From assembly GCF_001941865.1 (NCBI RefSeq), contig NZ_CP016162.1, forward strand, positions 930,001 to 994,000: DNA of 64,000 nucleotides, read 5' to 3'. Position numbers and translations under genes: made by a program. Below, in pieces: positions 32,769 through 43,027 of this stretch (position 1 is the stretch's first letter; every line of letters starts with the position of its first letter). The notes beneath the pieces are model-generated. The model searched no databases. It had not been told where the DNA came from and worked only from the letters and a program-made list of their open reading frames with translations. Source of the DNA: Pseudomonas alcaliphila JAB1 (GTDB taxonomy: Bacteria; Pseudomonadota; Gammaproteobacteria; Pseudomonadales; Pseudomonadaceae).

Positions 32769-35700
32769 GTGAACGCCCTGGCGCGTCTGTTTGCGGCGCT
32801 GCTGCGCTGGGGCCTGGGTCTTTGCGCCGCCGTGCTGGTGCTGGCCGCGCTGTACGTCAGCCTGGGCCGTGAGCTGGTGCCGCTGGTGGCTGAATATCGG
32901 CTCGAACTGGAAGATCGTGTCACGGCGCAGCTGGGTGTGCCGGTACGTATCGGTCGCCTCGAAGGTCGTTGGCAGGGCTTTGCCCCGGTGCTGGAGGCGC
33001 ATGACGTGCGCCTGGGTAGCGAAGAGGACGGCCTGAGCCTGGAGCGCGTACGACTGGTGCCGGATGTGGGCGGCAGCCTGCTGGCACGCCAGCCGCGTAT
33101 CGCCCACCTGCAGTTCGACGGTCTGCAGCTGAATGTGCAGCAGAACGCCGACGGCGGCTGGCAGTTGCAAGGGGTGCCACAGCGCAGCGGTCCCGAGCTG
33201 AATGTCGAACAGCTGCTGGAACAGTTGCAGATCGTGCACCGCATCAGTCTGCTCGACAGTCGCGTGGTGCTGCAGCCGTTCGATCAGGAGCCGCTGCTGC
33301 TCAGCTACGTCAACCTGAGCCTGCGCTATGGCAGCAACAGTCAGCGCCTCGACGGCCGCCTGCTGCTGCCCGATGGTCAGCCTGTGGCGCTGCGACTGCG
33401 CACGCGGATGCAGCCCAAGACCTGGCGTGAGGCACAGTCCGAGCTTTATCTGAGCCTGCCGCAGAGCGACTGGGCCACCTGGCTGCCGAAATCGCTGCTC
33501 GGTGACTGGCAGCTACAGCGCCTGCAGGCTGGCGGCGAGCTGTGGCTGGAGGGCCGTGGCCTGGTCCTGGACAAGGGCGCCTTGCGTCTGCACGCCCCCG
33601 AGCTGGCCGGCGGCCAGGCCAAGCATGAAGCAGTGACGCTCAAGGACCTGGCCTTCAACGCCTTCTTTACTCAAGACAAGCAGGGTGTGCGGGCGCAGAT
33701 CGACTCCCTGGCCTTGACCCATGGTGAGCAGCGCATCGGCGAGCTACACCTGAATCTGAAGCAGAGCGATGAAGGCGAAACCGACGAGCGCTGGGCGCTG
33801 AGCGCCGACCGCCTCGATCTTGCTGCCTGGACGCCGCTGGTGCAGGCACTGGTGCCGATGCCCGACCAGGCCCGCGATGTCCTGGTCGCGCTGGCTCCGG
33901 TGGGCGCGGTCAACAACCTGCTGCTCGACTATTACCCGCAACGTGAAGGCGCCGAGCGCCTGCAGTTCGCCGCCAATCTGGACAAGGTGGGCATCCAGGC
34001 CTACCACGGTGCGCCGGCTGCCGAGAACGTCAGTGGCAGTGCCTCGGGCAATATGTTCCAGGGCGAGCTGCGCCTGAACAGCGAAAATTTCGCGCTGCAT
34101 CTGGATCAACTGTTCCCCAAGCCCTGGCGCTATCGTCATGCCCAGGCGCGCTTGAGCTGGGACTGGAGTGAAACCGGCCTGACCTTATACAGCCCCTATA
34201 TGCGCGTGGATGGCGAGGAGGGGCAGGTCGCCGGTGACATGCTGATCCGCCTGCTGCGCGATCCCGAGGCCGAAGACTACATGGACCTGCGTGTCGGCAT
34301 GCGCGACGGCGATGCGGCCTACACCGAGAAGTACCTGCCGAGTCGCGCGCCGGGTATGAGCGCCGAGCTCGACCAATGGCTGAAGACTGCCATTCGTGCT
34401 GGCCATGTCGAAGAAGGCTACTTCCAGTATCAGGGCTCGCTGAACAAGGGCGCACCGTTGGGGGCACGCAGTCTCAGCCTGTTCTTCAAGGTCAAGGATG
34501 CCGAGCTGGCCTTCCAGCCCGGTTGGCCTTCGCTGCGCGAGGGCGTGGGTGAGGTGCTGATCGAGGATGATGCAGTGCGCGTGCGTCTGCAGAGCGGGCG
34601 CTTGCAGGAAAGCACAGTCAGTAATGTCGTGGCCAATATTCCGCTGTTGCACGACGGCAAGCCGCCGCGCCTGCAGCTCGATGGTGAGGTGCAGAGCAGC
34701 CTGAGTGATGCCATCAAGCTGTTGCAGGAGGCACCACTGGGAACAGCAGAAGTCTTCGACGGCTGGCAGGGCGAGGGGCCTCTGGCCGGGCGCTTGCAGT
34801 TGGATATTCCGTTGCAGAAAGGACAGCCGCCCGGTGTGGTGGTGGACTTCGCCACCGAGGGCGCCAGCCTCAAGCTGGCCAATCCCGACCTGCAACTGAG
34901 CAAGGTACAGGGGGCATTTCGCTTCGACAGCGCTGCCGGGCTCAGCGCGCCGGATGTTCGCGCCGAGGTTTTCGGGCGCCAGGTGCGCGGCAATATCCGC
35001 GCCGAGGGCGCACGTGGGCAGGCGCGTACGTTGTTCGATCTGCGTGGACAGGTCCAGGTCGATACCCTCAGCCAGTGGCTGGGCGGGCCGCAGAAGCTGC
35101 CGGCCAGCGGACTGCTGCCTTATCGCCTGCGCCTGACCCTGGATGGCGATGACAGCAAGCTGCGCGTCGATTCCAATCTGCGCGGTGTGGCGATCGATCT
35201 GCCGGCGCCCTTCGGCAAGACGGCGCAGCAGGAGCGTGATACCGATTGGCGCATGACCCTTGCCGGGCGCGAGCGTCGTTACTGGGCGAATTATGGCGAG
35301 CTGGCCAGCCTGAGTCTGGCCGCACCGCCGGGGGCGCTGGCAGATGGCCGCGGTGAACTGGTGCTTGGCGGCGGCGCGGCCGGCCTGCCGCCCGGCCAGG
35401 GGCTGCGAGTGCGTGGGCGTCTGGATGAGCTGGACCTGGATGCCTGGAAGCAGCTGGGCACCCAACATCCGGTCAAGGTGGACGCTGACAGCCAGCGTCT
35501 GCTGCGTAGTGCGCGGCTGGATATCGGGCGTTTCCGCGGCTTTGGTCAGGAGGTCGAGCAACTGACGCTTGGCCTGGAGCGAGAAGCTCAGGGCTGGGCC
35601 TTGCAGCTCGACAGTGAGCTGGCGGCCGGGCGTGTGCTGCTGGCTGATGCCGAGGGCGTGCCGATTCGCATCGATCTGCAGCACGTGCGGCTGCCGGCGC

Positions 35701-36590
35701 CGGATCCTGAGGCGGCCAAGACCAGCGATGCTCCTGATCCCCTGGCCGATATCGACCCTCGGCAGATGCCCGCGCTGGATATCGCCATCGCGCGCGTGCA
35801 GCGCGGTGACAAGGTGCTGGGCGCCTGGTCGCTCAAGGTGCGCCCGGAGGAGCAGGGCGTGCGCTTCGAGGAGCTCGACCTCGACCTGCAGGGGCTGAAG
35901 ATCGGCGGTAGCGCCGGTTGGCGTGGTACGCCGGGCAACACCAGCAGCTGGTACAAGGGGCGCCTGCAAGGCAAGGATCTCAGCGATGTTCTCAAGGCCT
36001 GGGATTTCGCCCCCAGCGTCACCAGTGAAAGTTTCCGGGCGGACGCCGACGGTAGTTGGCCCGGTTCGCCTGCCTGGTTCTCGCTCAAGCGCTTCTCCGG
36101 CAATCTCGACGCCTCGCTGCGCAAAGGTCAGTTCGTTGAAGTGCAGGGCTCGGCCCAGGCGCTACGCGTGTTTGGCCTGCTCAACTTCAACTCCATTGGC
36201 CGCCGCCTGCGTCTGGACTTCTCCGACCTGCTGGGCAAGGGGCTGAGTTACGACCGGGTCAAGGGTAACCTGCAGGCGACCAATGGCTTGTTCGTGACGC
36301 ATGAGCCGATCACCCTGAGTGGGCCTTCGAGCAACCTGGAGCTCAATGGCAATCTGGACATGCGCAACGAGCGCATCGACGCCAAGCTGCTGGTGACCCT
36401 GCCGGTGACCAACAACCTGCCGCTGGCGGCGCTGATCGTCGGCGCCCCGGCGATTGGTGGGGCGCTGTTCGTGGTGGACAAATTGCTCGGTGACAAGGTC
36501 GCTCGCTTTGCCAGTGTGCAGTACGACGTCAAGGGCCCGATGCAGGACCCGGAGATCAGCTTCGACAAGCCCTTCGAAAAACCGCAATGA
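32769..36590 (+). CDS. yhdP: YhdP-type AsmA-like envelope lipid-transport protein
   Basis: A 1273-residue inner-membrane-anchored protein of the AsmA superfamily (YhdP/TamB/YdbH), thought to form a periplasmic hydrophobic groove moving phospholipid to the outer membrane. The N-terminal helix LFAALLRWGLGLCAAVLVLAALYVSLG is followed by long beta-rich repeats (DUF3971 and AsmA_2 regions). The C-terminal signature AQALRVFGLLNFNSIGRRLRLDFSDLLGKGLSYD is typical. Start GTG 32769 is 17 bases after rng, with GGGGG upstream. Length is usual for YhdP. The operon position after rng is conserved in gammaproteobacteria. Confidence 0.93.
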   Translation: MNALARLFAALLRWGLGLCAAVLVLAALYVSLGRELVPLVAEYRLELEDRVTAQLGVPVRIGRLEGRWQGFAPVLEAHDVRLGSEEDGLSLERVRLVPDVGGSLLARQPRIAHLQFDGLQLNVQQNADGGWQLQGVPQRSGPELNVEQLLEQLQIVHRISLLDSRVVLQPFDQEPLLLSYVNLSLRYGSNSQRLDGRLLLPDGQPVALRLRTRMQPKTWREAQSELYLSLPQSDWATWLPKSLLGDWQLQRLQAGGELWLEGRGLVLDKGALRLHAPELAGGQAKHEAVTLKDLAFNAFFTQDKQGVRAQIDSLALTHGEQRIGELHLNLKQSDEGETDERWALSADRLDLAAWTPLVQALVPMPDQARDVLVALAPVGAVNNLLLDYYPQREGAERLQFAANLDKVGIQAYHGAPAAENVSGSASGNMFQGELRLNSENFALHLDQLFPKPWRYRHAQARLSWDWSETGLTLYSPYMRVDGEEGQVAGDMLIRLLRDPEAEDYMDLRVGMRDGDAAYTEKYLPSRAPGMSAELDQWLKTAIRAGHVEEGYFQYQGSLNKGAPLGARSLSLFFKVKDAELAFQPGWPSLREGVGEVLIEDDAVRVRLQSGRLQESTVSNVVANIPLLHDGKPPRLQLDGEVQSSLSDAIKLLQEAPLGTAEVFDGWQGEGPLAGRLQLDIPLQKGQPPGVVVDFATEGASLKLANPDLQLSKVQGAFRFDSAAGLSAPDVRAEVFGRQVRGNIRAEGARGQARTLFDLRGQVQVDTLSQWLGGPQKLPASGLLPYRLRLTLDGDDSKLRVDSNLRGVAIDLPAPFGKTAQQERDTDWRMTLAGRERRYWANYGELASLSLAAPPGALADGRGELVLGGGAAGLPPGQGLRVRGRLDELDLDAWKQLGTQHPVKVDADSQRLLRSARLDIGRFRGFGQEVEQLTLGLEREAQGWALQLDSELAAGRVLLADAEGVPIRIDLQHVRLPAPDPEAAKTSDAPDPLADIDPRQMPALDIAIARVQRGDKVLGAWSLKVRPEEQGVRFEELDLDLQGLKIGGSAGWRGTPGNTSSWYKGRLQGKDLSDVLKAWDFAPSVTSESFRADADGSWPGSPAWFSLKRFSGNLDASLRKGQFVEVQGSAQALRVFGLLNFNSIGRRLRLDFSDLLGKGLSYDRVKGNLQATNGLFVTHEPITLSGPSSNLELNGNLDMRNERIDAKLLVTLPVTNNLPLAALIVGAPAIGGALFVVDKLLGDKVARFASVQYDVKGPMQDPEISFDKPFEKPQ

Positions 36591-36627
36591 CGTGGCCTCT
36601 TGGCGTACGCTGTTACACCGGGAACCG

Positions 36628-37488
36628 ATGAGTACTGCCATGAATCTCGCTGTAATCCAGATGGTCAGCCAGGACGACGTGCAAACCAATCTGCGTCTGG
36701 CTCGCCGTATGCTGGAGCGTGCCGCACAGGGTGGTGCGCGCCTCGTCGTGCTGCCCGAGAATTTCGCTGCCATGGGCCGCCGCGACCTGGCTGCCATCGG
36801 TCGCGCCGAGGCGTTGGGCGAGGGGCCGATCCTGCCCTGGTTGAAACGCGCTGCTCGTGACCTCAGTTTATGGATAGTGGCCGGCACCTTGCCGCTGCCT
36901 CCAGACGATGATGCTGACGGCAAACCGCACGCCTGCTCACTGCTGATCGATGATCAGGGCGAGCGTGTGGCCCGTTACGACAAGCTGCACCTGTTCGATG
37001 TCGACGTGGCCGACAACCGTGGCCGTTATCGCGAGTCCGATGATTTCGCCCATGGCCAACGCGTCGTGGTGGCGGATACTCCGGTGGGGCGCCTGGGGCT
37101 GACGGTATGCTACGACCTGCGCTTCCCTGAGCTGTTCGGTGCGCTGCGCGAAGCCGGCGCCGAGCTGATCAGCGTGCCGGCAGCGTTCACCGCCGTGACC
37201 GGTGCCGCCCACTGGCAGGTCTTGACCCGTGCCCGCGCCATCGAAACCCAGTGCTATGTACTGGCGGCCGGGCAGGGCGGTGAGCACCCCGGTCAGCGTC
37301 TGACGTTCGGCCACTCGGCGATCATCGACCCCTGGGGTCAGGTGCTGGTCGAGCAGGATCAGGGGGAGGGGGCCTTGCTGGCTCCCCGTGATGCCGCCGA
37401 GCAGGCGAACATTCGCCAACGCATGCCGGTGCAGCAGCACCGCCGATTCTTTTCATCGGACGTACCGCGTCCGATCGTTGTGGAGTGA
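36628..37488 (+). CDS. Nit-type carbon-nitrogen hydrolase
   Basis: A 286-residue omega-amidase/deaminated-glutathione-amidase-like enzyme. The nitrilase-superfamily triad is visible as Glu44 ([11 protein letters not shown]), Lys119 ([10 protein letters not shown]) and Cys161 ([13 protein letters not shown]). Close relatives (mammalian Nit1, E. coli YbeM) repair deaminated glutathione; that activity is inferred. ATG 36628 follows GGGAACCG; a second ATG at 36640 is possible. It overlaps the ribosome-binding region of tldD and sits between yhdP and tldD as in other pseudomonads. Confidence 0.9.
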   Translation: MSTAMNLAVIQMVSQDDVQTNLRLARRMLERAAQGGARLVVLPENFAAMGRRDLAAIGRAEALGEGPILPWLKRAARDLSLWIVAGTLPLPPDDDADGKPHACSLLIDDQGERVARYDKLHLFDVDVADNRGRYRESDDFAHGQRVVVADTPVGRLGLTVCYDLRFPELFGALREAGAELISVPAAFTAVTGAAHWQVLTRARAIETQCYVLAAGQGGEHPGQRLTFGHSAIIDPWGQVLVEQDQGEGALLAPRDAAEQANIRQRMPVQQHRRFFSSDVPRPIVVE

Positions 37489-37490
37489 CC

Positions 37491-38933
37491 ATGAATACGA
37501 TGTTGCAATCCGTCAGCGAGCACCTGCTTGCGCCCGGCAACCTGACGTTCGACAGCCTCAGCAGCGTGCTGGGTGAAGTCGCAGGCCCAGGTATCGATGC
37601 CGCCGACCTGTACTTTCAAAGCCAGGTTTCGGAAACCTGGGTGCTGGAGGACGGCATCGTCAAGGAAGGCAGCTTCAATCTCGATCAGGGTGTCGGTGTG
37701 CGTGCCCAGTCGGGCGAGAAGACCGGTTTTGCCTACAGCAACGCCATCAGCCTCGATGCCCTGACGCAAGCTGCCCGGGCCGCACGTTCGATCTCGCGCG
37801 CTGGCCAGCAGGGCCGTGTGCAGGCTTTCGTCAGCCCGCAGGTGACCCAGTTGTATGCCGAAGGCAACCCACTGGACGTCATGGGCCGCGCCGAGAAGGT
37901 TGAATTGCTGCAGCGTATCGACCGTGCCACGCGCGCGATGGATCCGCGCATCAAGCAGGTTACCGTGAGCCTGGCCGGGGTTTGGGATCGCATTCTGGTG
38001 GCGGCCCACGACGGCAGCCTCAGCGCCGATTTCCGCCCGCTGGTGCGCTTCAATGTCAGTGTCATCGTCGAGCAGAACGGGCGCCGCGAGCGCGGTGGCC
38101 ATGGCGGCGGCGGACGTACCGACTACCGCTATTTTCTGGAAGAAGACCGCGCCATGGGCTATGCCCGCGAGGCGCTGCGCCAGGCGCTGGTCAACCTTGA
38201 AGCCATCGCAGCACCCGCCGGCAGCATGCCGGTGGTGATGGGCGCCGGCTGGTCCGGCGTGCTGCTGCACGAAGCGGTCGGCCACGGCCTGGAAGGCGAC
38301 TTCAACCGCAAAGGCAGTTCGGCCTACAGCGGCCAGGTCGGGCAGAAGGTCGCGTCCAGCCTGTGCACCATCGTCGACGACGGCACACTGGCCGGGCGGC
38401 GTGGTTCGCTCAGCGTCGACGACGAAGGCACGCCGACCCAATGCACCACATTGATCGAGAACGGCGTGCTCAAGGGCTACATGCAGGACAAGCTCAACGC
38501 GCGCCTGATGGGTGTGGCCGCTACCGGCAACGGTCGTCGTGAATCCTATGCGCATCTGCCGATGCCGCGCATGACCAACACCTACATGCTGGCGGGCGAG
38601 AGCGACCCGGAAGAAATCATCCGTTCGGTGAAGAAGGGCATCTACTGCGCCAACCTTGGCGGCGGCCAGGTGGACATCACCAGTGGCAAGTTTGTCTTTT
38701 CCACCAGTGAGGCCTACCTGATCGAGGACGGCAAGATCACTGCGCCGGTCAAGGGCGCCACCCTGATCGGCAATGGCCCGGAGGCCATGAGCCGGGTGTC
38801 CATGGTCGGCAATGATCTGGCGCTGGATAGCGGCGTCGGCACCTGTGGCAAAGACGGCCAGTCGGTGCCGGTGGGCGTCGGCCAGCCGACGCTGAAGATC
38901 GACGCGATCACCGTTGGCGGCACCGGTGCGTAA
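37491..38933 (+). CDS. tldD: Metalloprotease TldD
   Basis: A 480-residue subunit of the TldD-TldE (PmbA) heterodimeric peptidase, which processes microcin B17 precursors and degrades flexible peptides. The catalytic zinc motif [11 protein letters not shown] is present (HExxxH), and the glycine-rich [25 protein letters not shown] and [22 protein letters not shown]-terminal blocks are family-specific. ATG 37491 has GGAG at 5-base spacing. An overlapping GTG at 37485 would extend it by two residues. PmbA is encoded 0.7 kb downstream. Confidence 0.95.
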   Translation: MNTMLQSVSEHLLAPGNLTFDSLSSVLGEVAGPGIDAADLYFQSQVSETWVLEDGIVKEGSFNLDQGVGVRAQSGEKTGFAYSNAISLDALTQAARAARSISRAGQQGRVQAFVSPQVTQLYAEGNPLDVMGRAEKVELLQRIDRATRAMDPRIKQVTVSLAGVWDRILVAAHDGSLSADFRPLVRFNVSVIVEQNGRRERGGHGGGGRTDYRYFLEEDRAMGYAREALRQALVNLEAIAAPAGSMPVVMGAGWSGVLLHEAVGHGLEGDFNRKGSSAYSGQVGQKVASSLCTIVDDGTLAGRRGSLSVDDEGTPTQCTTLIENGVLKGYMQDKLNARLMGVAATGNGRRESYAHLPMPRMTNTYMLAGESDPEEIIRSVKKGIYCANLGGGQVDITSGKFVFSTSEAYLIEDGKITAPVKGATLIGNGPEAMSRVSMVGNDLALDSGVGTCGKDGQSVPVGVGQPTLKIDAITVGGTGA

Positions 38934-38945
38934 AGCGAAGCAGGT

Positions 38946-39464
38946 TCAGCGCAGGCCGCGGTGGATTTCGTCGAGCTCGCGGATGTACTTGAACACCTTG
39001 CGCGCGGCGGCTGGCGGCTTGTTGCGCGCGGCTTCGTGCTGAGCATGACGGACCAGGCCGCGCAGGTGCTGGACGTCAGCCTCGGGGTAGAGCTCGACGA
39101 AGCTTTCCAGCGCGCTGTCGCCTTCGGCGATCAGGCGGTCGCGCCAGCGTTCGAGGGCATGGAAGCGTTCGTTGTACTCGCGGGTGGAGCTGTCCACCTG
39201 GTCGAGCATGGCGCCGATCGCGTCGACATCCTGTTCGCGCATCAGCTTGCCGATGAACTGGATGTGGCGTTTGCGCGCGGCATTGGCGGTATGTTTCGGC
39301 GCTTCGGCGAGCGCGCGGCGTAGGGCATCGGTCAGTGGCATCTTGGCCAGCAGATCCGCCTTGAGCGTGGTCAGTCGCTCGCCAAGCTCCTGCAGGGCAT
39401 GCAGTTCGCGTTTGACCTGGGATTTGCTCTTCTCCAGGGAGAAGTCGTCGTAGGAATCAGACAT
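38946..39464 (-). CDS. yjgA: Ribosome-associated protein YjgA/DarP (DUF615)
   Basis: A 172-residue, highly charged helical protein that associates with 50S precursors in E. coli. It starts [34 protein letters not shown], with KSKSQVKRE as the DUF615 signature. The conserved [29 protein letters not shown] and the C-terminal [11 protein letters not shown] follow. The ATG at 39464 is the family start; a much longer open frame upstream is chance. It lies on the opposite strand between tldD and pmbA, a conserved arrangement. Confidence 0.92.
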   Translation of the reverse strand: MSDSYDDFSLEKSKSQVKRELHALQELGERLTTLKADLLAKMPLTDALRRALAEAPKHTANAARKRHIQFIGKLMREQDVDAIGAMLDQVDSSTREYNERFHALERWRDRLIAEGDSALESFVELYPEADVQHLRGLVRHAQHEAARNKPPAAARKVFKYIRELDEIHRGLR

Positions 39465-39593
39465 GGGGTGGGTCCAGAGGGAAACGCCGCCATGATAGCA
39501 GTAACCGTGACTGCCGGCCCGCGGGCGGGCAGTCGAGAGCAGGCCTTGGGTTTCGTACAAAGAGTGCCTGCGCCAAGAGAATCGGGAGTGGTT

Positions 39594-40940
39594 ATGAGTG
39601 AAGTAGAACGCATCGGGCCGCAGGCCTTGCCAGTGCTGCAAGAGCAGGTCGAGGCCATTCTCGCCGAAGCCAGGCGCCAGGGTGCCAGTGCCTGCGAGGT
39701 GGCGGTATCGGCTGGTCAGGGGCTGTCCACTACGGTGCGCCAGGGCGAAGTGGAGACCGTCGAATTCAATCGCGACCAGGGTTTCGGCATCACCCTGTAT
39801 GTGGGCCAGCGCAAGGGCTCGGCCAGCACCTCGGCCACCGGTAGCGAGGCCATTCGCGAGACCGTGGCGGCAGCCCTGGCGATTGCCAAACATACCAGCG
39901 AGGACGAGTGCGCCGGCCTGGCCGATGCCGCGCTAATGGCGCGCGAGCTGCCTGAACTCGATCTCTTTCACCCCTGGTCGATCACCCCGGAACAGGCGGT
40001 GGAGCAGGCGCTGGCCTGCGAAGCCGCGGCTTTCGCCGCTGACAAGCGGATCAAGAACGCCGATGGCACCAGCCTCAATACCCACCAAGGCTGCCGCGTA
40101 TACGGCAACAGCCACGGCTTCGTCGGCGGTTACGCCAGCACCCGCCATAGCCTGAGCTGCGTGATGATCGCCGAAGGTGAAGGGCAGATGCAGCGCGACT
40201 ACTGGTATGACGTCAATCGTCAGGGCGAACTGCTGGCTGATGCCAAGGGTATTGGTCAGCGCGCCGCCGAGCGTGCGGTCAGCCGTCTTGGTGCGCGCCC
40301 GGTACCGACCTGCGAAGTGCCGGTGCTGTTCGCCGCCGAGCTGGCCGGTGGGCTGTTCAGCCACCTGCTGGCGGCGATTTCGGGTGGCAACCTGTATCGC
40401 CAGTCCTCCTTCCTCGAGGGCGCCCTCGGCCAGTGTCTGTTCCCCGAGTGGCTGAGCCTCGACGAGCGCCCGCACCTGCCACGTGCGCTTGGCAGCGCGA
40501 CCTTCGATGGCGATGGCCTGGCCACCTACGCCAAACCGTTCGTGGACAAGGGCGAGCTGGTGTCCTACGTGCTCGGCACCTATTCCGGGCGCAAGCTGGG
40601 TTTGCCGAGCACCGCCAACTCCGGTGGCGTACACAACCTGTTCGTCACCCATGGCGATGAGGATCAGCAGGCGCTGATTCGTCGCATGGGTCGCGGTTTG
40701 CTGGTTACCGAGCTGATGGGCCAGGGGCTGAATCTGGTGACGGGCGATTACTCGCGTGGCGCGGCGGGCTTCTGGGTCGAGAACGGCGAGATCCAGTTCC
40801 CGGTGCAGGAGGTAACCATCGCCGGCAATCTGCGCGACATGTTCCGTCAGGTCGTTGCAGTCGGTTGTGACCTCGAGCGTCGCGGCAATATCTGCACCGG
40901 CTCGGTGCTGATCGAGAAGATGACTGTCGCCGGAAGTTGA
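39594..40940 (+). CDS. pmbA: Metalloprotease subunit PmbA (TldE)
   Basis: A 448-residue partner of TldD; structurally related but without the HExxxH zinc motif, as expected for TldE. The N-terminal swapped domain includes [38 protein letters not shown]. The C-terminal [20 protein letters not shown] and [42 protein letters not shown] blocks are diagnostic. ATG 39594 has GGGAG at 5-base spacing. A bidirectional terminator follows the stop. Confidence 0.95.
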   Translation: MSEVERIGPQALPVLQEQVEAILAEARRQGASACEVAVSAGQGLSTTVRQGEVETVEFNRDQGFGITLYVGQRKGSASTSATGSEAIRETVAAALAIAKHTSEDECAGLADAALMARELPELDLFHPWSITPEQAVEQALACEAAAFAADKRIKNADGTSLNTHQGCRVYGNSHGFVGGYASTRHSLSCVMIAEGEGQMQRDYWYDVNRQGELLADAKGIGQRAAERAVSRLGARPVPTCEVPVLFAAELAGGLFSHLLAAISGGNLYRQSSFLEGALGQCLFPEWLSLDERPHLPRALGSATFDGDGLATYAKPFVDKGELVSYVLGTYSGRKLGLPSTANSGGVHNLFVTHGDEDQQALIRRMGRGLLVTELMGQGLNLVTGDYSRGAAGFWVENGEIQFPVQEVTIAGNLRDMFRQVVAVGCDLERRGNICTGSVLIEKMTVAGS

Positions 40941-40948
40941 GTTGGCAG

Positions 40949-40984
40949 AAACAACAAGGCCACCTGCGGGTGGCCTTGTTGTTT
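40949..40984. terminator. Bidirectional terminator between pmbA and ptsO
   Basis: Perfect 16-base arms AAACAACAAGGCCACC and GGTGGCCTTGTTGTTT around TGCG. The A/T-rich outer ends provide U-tracts in both directions for these convergent genes. Confidence 0.93.
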
Positions 40985-40995
40985 GTCAGAAGTGG

Positions 40996-41268
40996 TTACT
41001 CGCCTTCGTCGAAGTAATTCTCGATCAGGGCGACCAGCGCATCCATGGCTGGCTCATCCTGCTCGCCCTCAGTGTACAGATGCACCTGGGTGCCCTTGCC
41101 GGCAGCCAGCATCATCACCGCCATGATGCTCTTGCCGTCTACCAAGCTTTCGGCGCTGCGGCCAATGCGCACCTGGCAGGGGTAGGTGCTCGCTACACCG
41201 ACGAACTTGGCAGCAGCACGGGCATGCAGACCAAGTTTGTTGATGATGGTGATTTCACGTGCTGGCAT
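40996..41268 (-). CDS. ptsO: Nitrogen-PTS phosphocarrier NPr
   Basis: A 90-residue HPr-like protein that relays phosphate from EINtr (PtsP) to EIIANtr (PtsN). The phosphorylated His15 is in NKLGLHARAAAKFV. Ser-containing VDGKSIMAVMMLAAGKGTQV is the second HPr signature. It lacks sugar-PTS neighbours and lies directly downstream of rapZ and ptsN. In Pseudomonas the nitrogen PTS influences potassium, polyhydroxyalkanoate and sigma-54 dependent responses (established for relatives). Confidence 0.95.
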   Translation of the reverse strand: MPAREITIINKLGLHARAAAKFVGVASTYPCQVRIGRSAESLVDGKSIMAVMMLAAGKGTQVHLYTEGEQDEPAMDALVALIENYFDEGE

Positions 41269-41282
41269 CGCGGCAGGATTCC

Positions 41283-42140
41283 TTAGCTGAGGTCGCGGTG
41301 ACGCACCTGGACGTTCTTCAGCGAGTCTTTGAGTGCCTGGCTCAGGCGGTTGGCCAGGTACACCGAGCGGTGGTGGCCACCGGTGCAGCCAATGGCGATG
41401 GTGACATAGGCGCGGTTGCTGGCGGCGAAGCGTGGCAGCCATTTTTCCAGATAGGCGAGGATGTCCTGATACATCTCCTCGACCTCCGGTTGCACGGCCA
41501 GGTAGTCGATCACCGGTTGATCCAGCCCGGAGTGGTCGCGCAGTTCCGGCTTCCAGTAGGGATTGGGCAGGCAGCGCGCATCGAACACCAGGTCGGCGTC
41601 CACCGGCATGCCACGTTTGAAGCCGAAGGATTCGACGAGAAAGGCGGTGCCGGTCTGCGTCTGGCCCAGCAGGCGTAGCTTGAGCGTGTCGCGCAGCTGG
41701 TAGAGATTCAGGCGGGTGGTGTCGATCTTCAGATCGGCCCGGTCAGTGATCGGTGCCAGCAGTTGGCTTTCGTAAGCAATGGCCTCGGCCAGCGAGCGGT
41801 TGTCGTTGGTCAGCGGGTGGCGTCTGCGGGTTTCGGAAAAGCGCTTGAGCAGGGTTTCGTCTTCGGCGTCGAGATACAGCACGTCGCAGCGGATGTTGCG
41901 CTTGCGCACTTCGTCGAGCAGTTCCGGGAAGCGCTTGAGCTGGCTCAGCAGGTTGCGCGCATCGATGGAGACGGCCACCTGTGGCAGCAGCATGTCGCTA
42001 TGCGGCAGGAAACGCTCGGCAAGATCCGGCAGCAGGCCGGCCGGCAGGTTGTCGATGCAGTAGAAACCGTTGTCCTCAAGTACATCGAGGGCGGTGCTCT
42101 TGCCCGAGCCCGAGCGACCGCTGACGATGATCAGGCGCAT
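41283..42140 (-). CDS. rapZ: RNase adapter protein RapZ
   Basis: A 285-residue P-loop protein. Walker A is [18 protein letters not shown]. The C-terminal domain carries the phospho-sugar and RNA-binding conserved block ([26 protein letters not shown], then [20 protein letters not shown]). In E. coli RapZ senses glucosamine-6-phosphate and hands the sRNA GlmZ to RNase E; no GlmZ is visible here and its role in pseudomonads is less defined. It is adjacent to ptsN (2-base gap) and ptsO, the standard rpoN cluster. Confidence 0.95.
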   Translation of the reverse strand: MRLIIVSGRSGSGKSTALDVLEDNGFYCIDNLPAGLLPDLAERFLPHSDMLLPQVAVSIDARNLLSQLKRFPELLDEVRKRNIRCDVLYLDAEDETLLKRFSETRRRHPLTNDNRSLAEAIAYESQLLAPITDRADLKIDTTRLNLYQLRDTLKLRLLGQTQTGTAFLVESFGFKRGMPVDADLVFDARCLPNPYWKPELRDHSGLDQPVIDYLAVQPEVEEMYQDILAYLEKWLPRFAASNRAYVTIAIGCTGGHHRSVYLANRLSQALKDSLKNVQVRHRDLS

Positions 42141-42142
42141 GT

Positions 42143-42607
42143 TTATTGACCGTTCTGAATGTCCACGACGACCTGATAGAGATCTTCGCCGCTGTTGGCC
42201 TGGCGCAGACGTTCACGTACATCCTGGCGATCGAGCATGCTGGCGATCTGGCGCAGCAGTTCGAGGTGGGCATCGGTGGCCGCCTCCGGCACCAGCAGCA
42301 CGAACAGCAGATCGACCGGCACGCCGTCGATGGCGTCGAAGTCGACTGCCGTCTCCAGGTGCAGTACTGCACTGATCGGAGCACTGCAGCCAGCCAGGCG
42401 GCAGTGGGGAATGGCAATGCCGTTGCCGAAGCCGGTAGAGCCGAGCTTCTCGCGGGCGATGAGGCTTTCGAATATGTCCTGAGCATCCAGGTCGGGTAGA
42501 TCGCGCGCAACCAGGTTGGCGATCTGTTCTAGCACGCGTTTCTTGCTGCCGCCCGGCACGTTCACCAGGGAACGGCCGGGGGTCAGGATATTTTCAAGTC
42601 GGATCAT
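42143..42607 (-). CDS. ptsN: Nitrogen-PTS EIIA protein PtsN
   Basis: A 154-residue EIIA-fructose-like regulatory domain. The phosphorylated residue is His68 in [11 protein letters not shown], the same number as reported for P. putida PtsN. It receives phosphate from NPr encoded downstream and acts as a regulator, not as a sugar transporter component. It lies between hpf and rapZ in one minus-strand transcript with rpoN upstream. Confidence 0.95.
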   Translation of the reverse strand: MIRLENILTPGRSLVNVPGGSKKRVLEQIANLVARDLPDLDAQDIFESLIAREKLGSTGFGNGIAIPHCRLAGCSAPISAVLHLETAVDFDAIDGVPVDLLFVLLVPEAATDAHLELLRQIASMLDRQDVRERLRQANSGEDLYQVVVDIQNGQ

Positions 42608-42619
42608 GGATAGGGAATG

Positions 42620-42928
42620 TTAGCGGGCCGTGGCGCCTTGCAGGCGTTCGAGCTGCTTTTCCTTGTGCTTGATGAGTTGACGGTCGAGTTTATCGGCCAA
42701 CAGGTCGATGGCAGCGTACATATCCTGGTGTTCGGCGTTGGCGACGACTTCGCCGCCGGCGATGTGCAGGGTGGCTTCGATCTTCTGTTTGAGTTTCTCG
42801 ACCTCCATGGTCACCTGTACGTTGGTGATCTTGTCGAAGTGGCGTTCCAGTCGGCCCAGTTTCTCGCCGATATAGTCACGCAGGGCGTCGGTCACATCCA
42901 GCTGATGTCCACTGATGTTGACTTGCAT
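42620..42928 (-). CDS. hpf: Ribosome hibernation promoting factor HPF
   Basis: A 102-residue short-type HPF that binds in the 30S tRNA/mRNA channel to form inactive ribosomes in stationary phase. MQVNISGHQLDVTDALRDYIGEKLGRLERHFDKITNVQVTMEVEK and VVANAEHQDMYAAIDLLADKLDRQL are characteristic; the long-form C-terminal dimerisation domain is absent. ATG 42928 is preceded by AAGGAGA. The position directly after rpoN is conserved in gammaproteobacteria. Confidence 0.95.
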   Translation of the reverse strand: MQVNISGHQLDVTDALRDYIGEKLGRLERHFDKITNVQVTMEVEKLKQKIEATLHIAGGEVVANAEHQDMYAAIDLLADKLDRQLIKHKEKQLERLQGATAR

Positions 42929-43027
42929 ACCGCTTTCTCCTTGTTGCCTTGTGTAAGAGACGGGTCTGGTTCGACCCGCCGCCGGAACACTTTGGCCTGA
43001 AGGCCTGAGGCCTTCAGTCAATCTGGC

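Noticed and set aside
34185..35969. A frame of about 594 codons antisense to yhdP
   Set aside because: Low-complexity Gln/Leu/Arg-rich translation without family resemblance, lying wholly inside yhdP.
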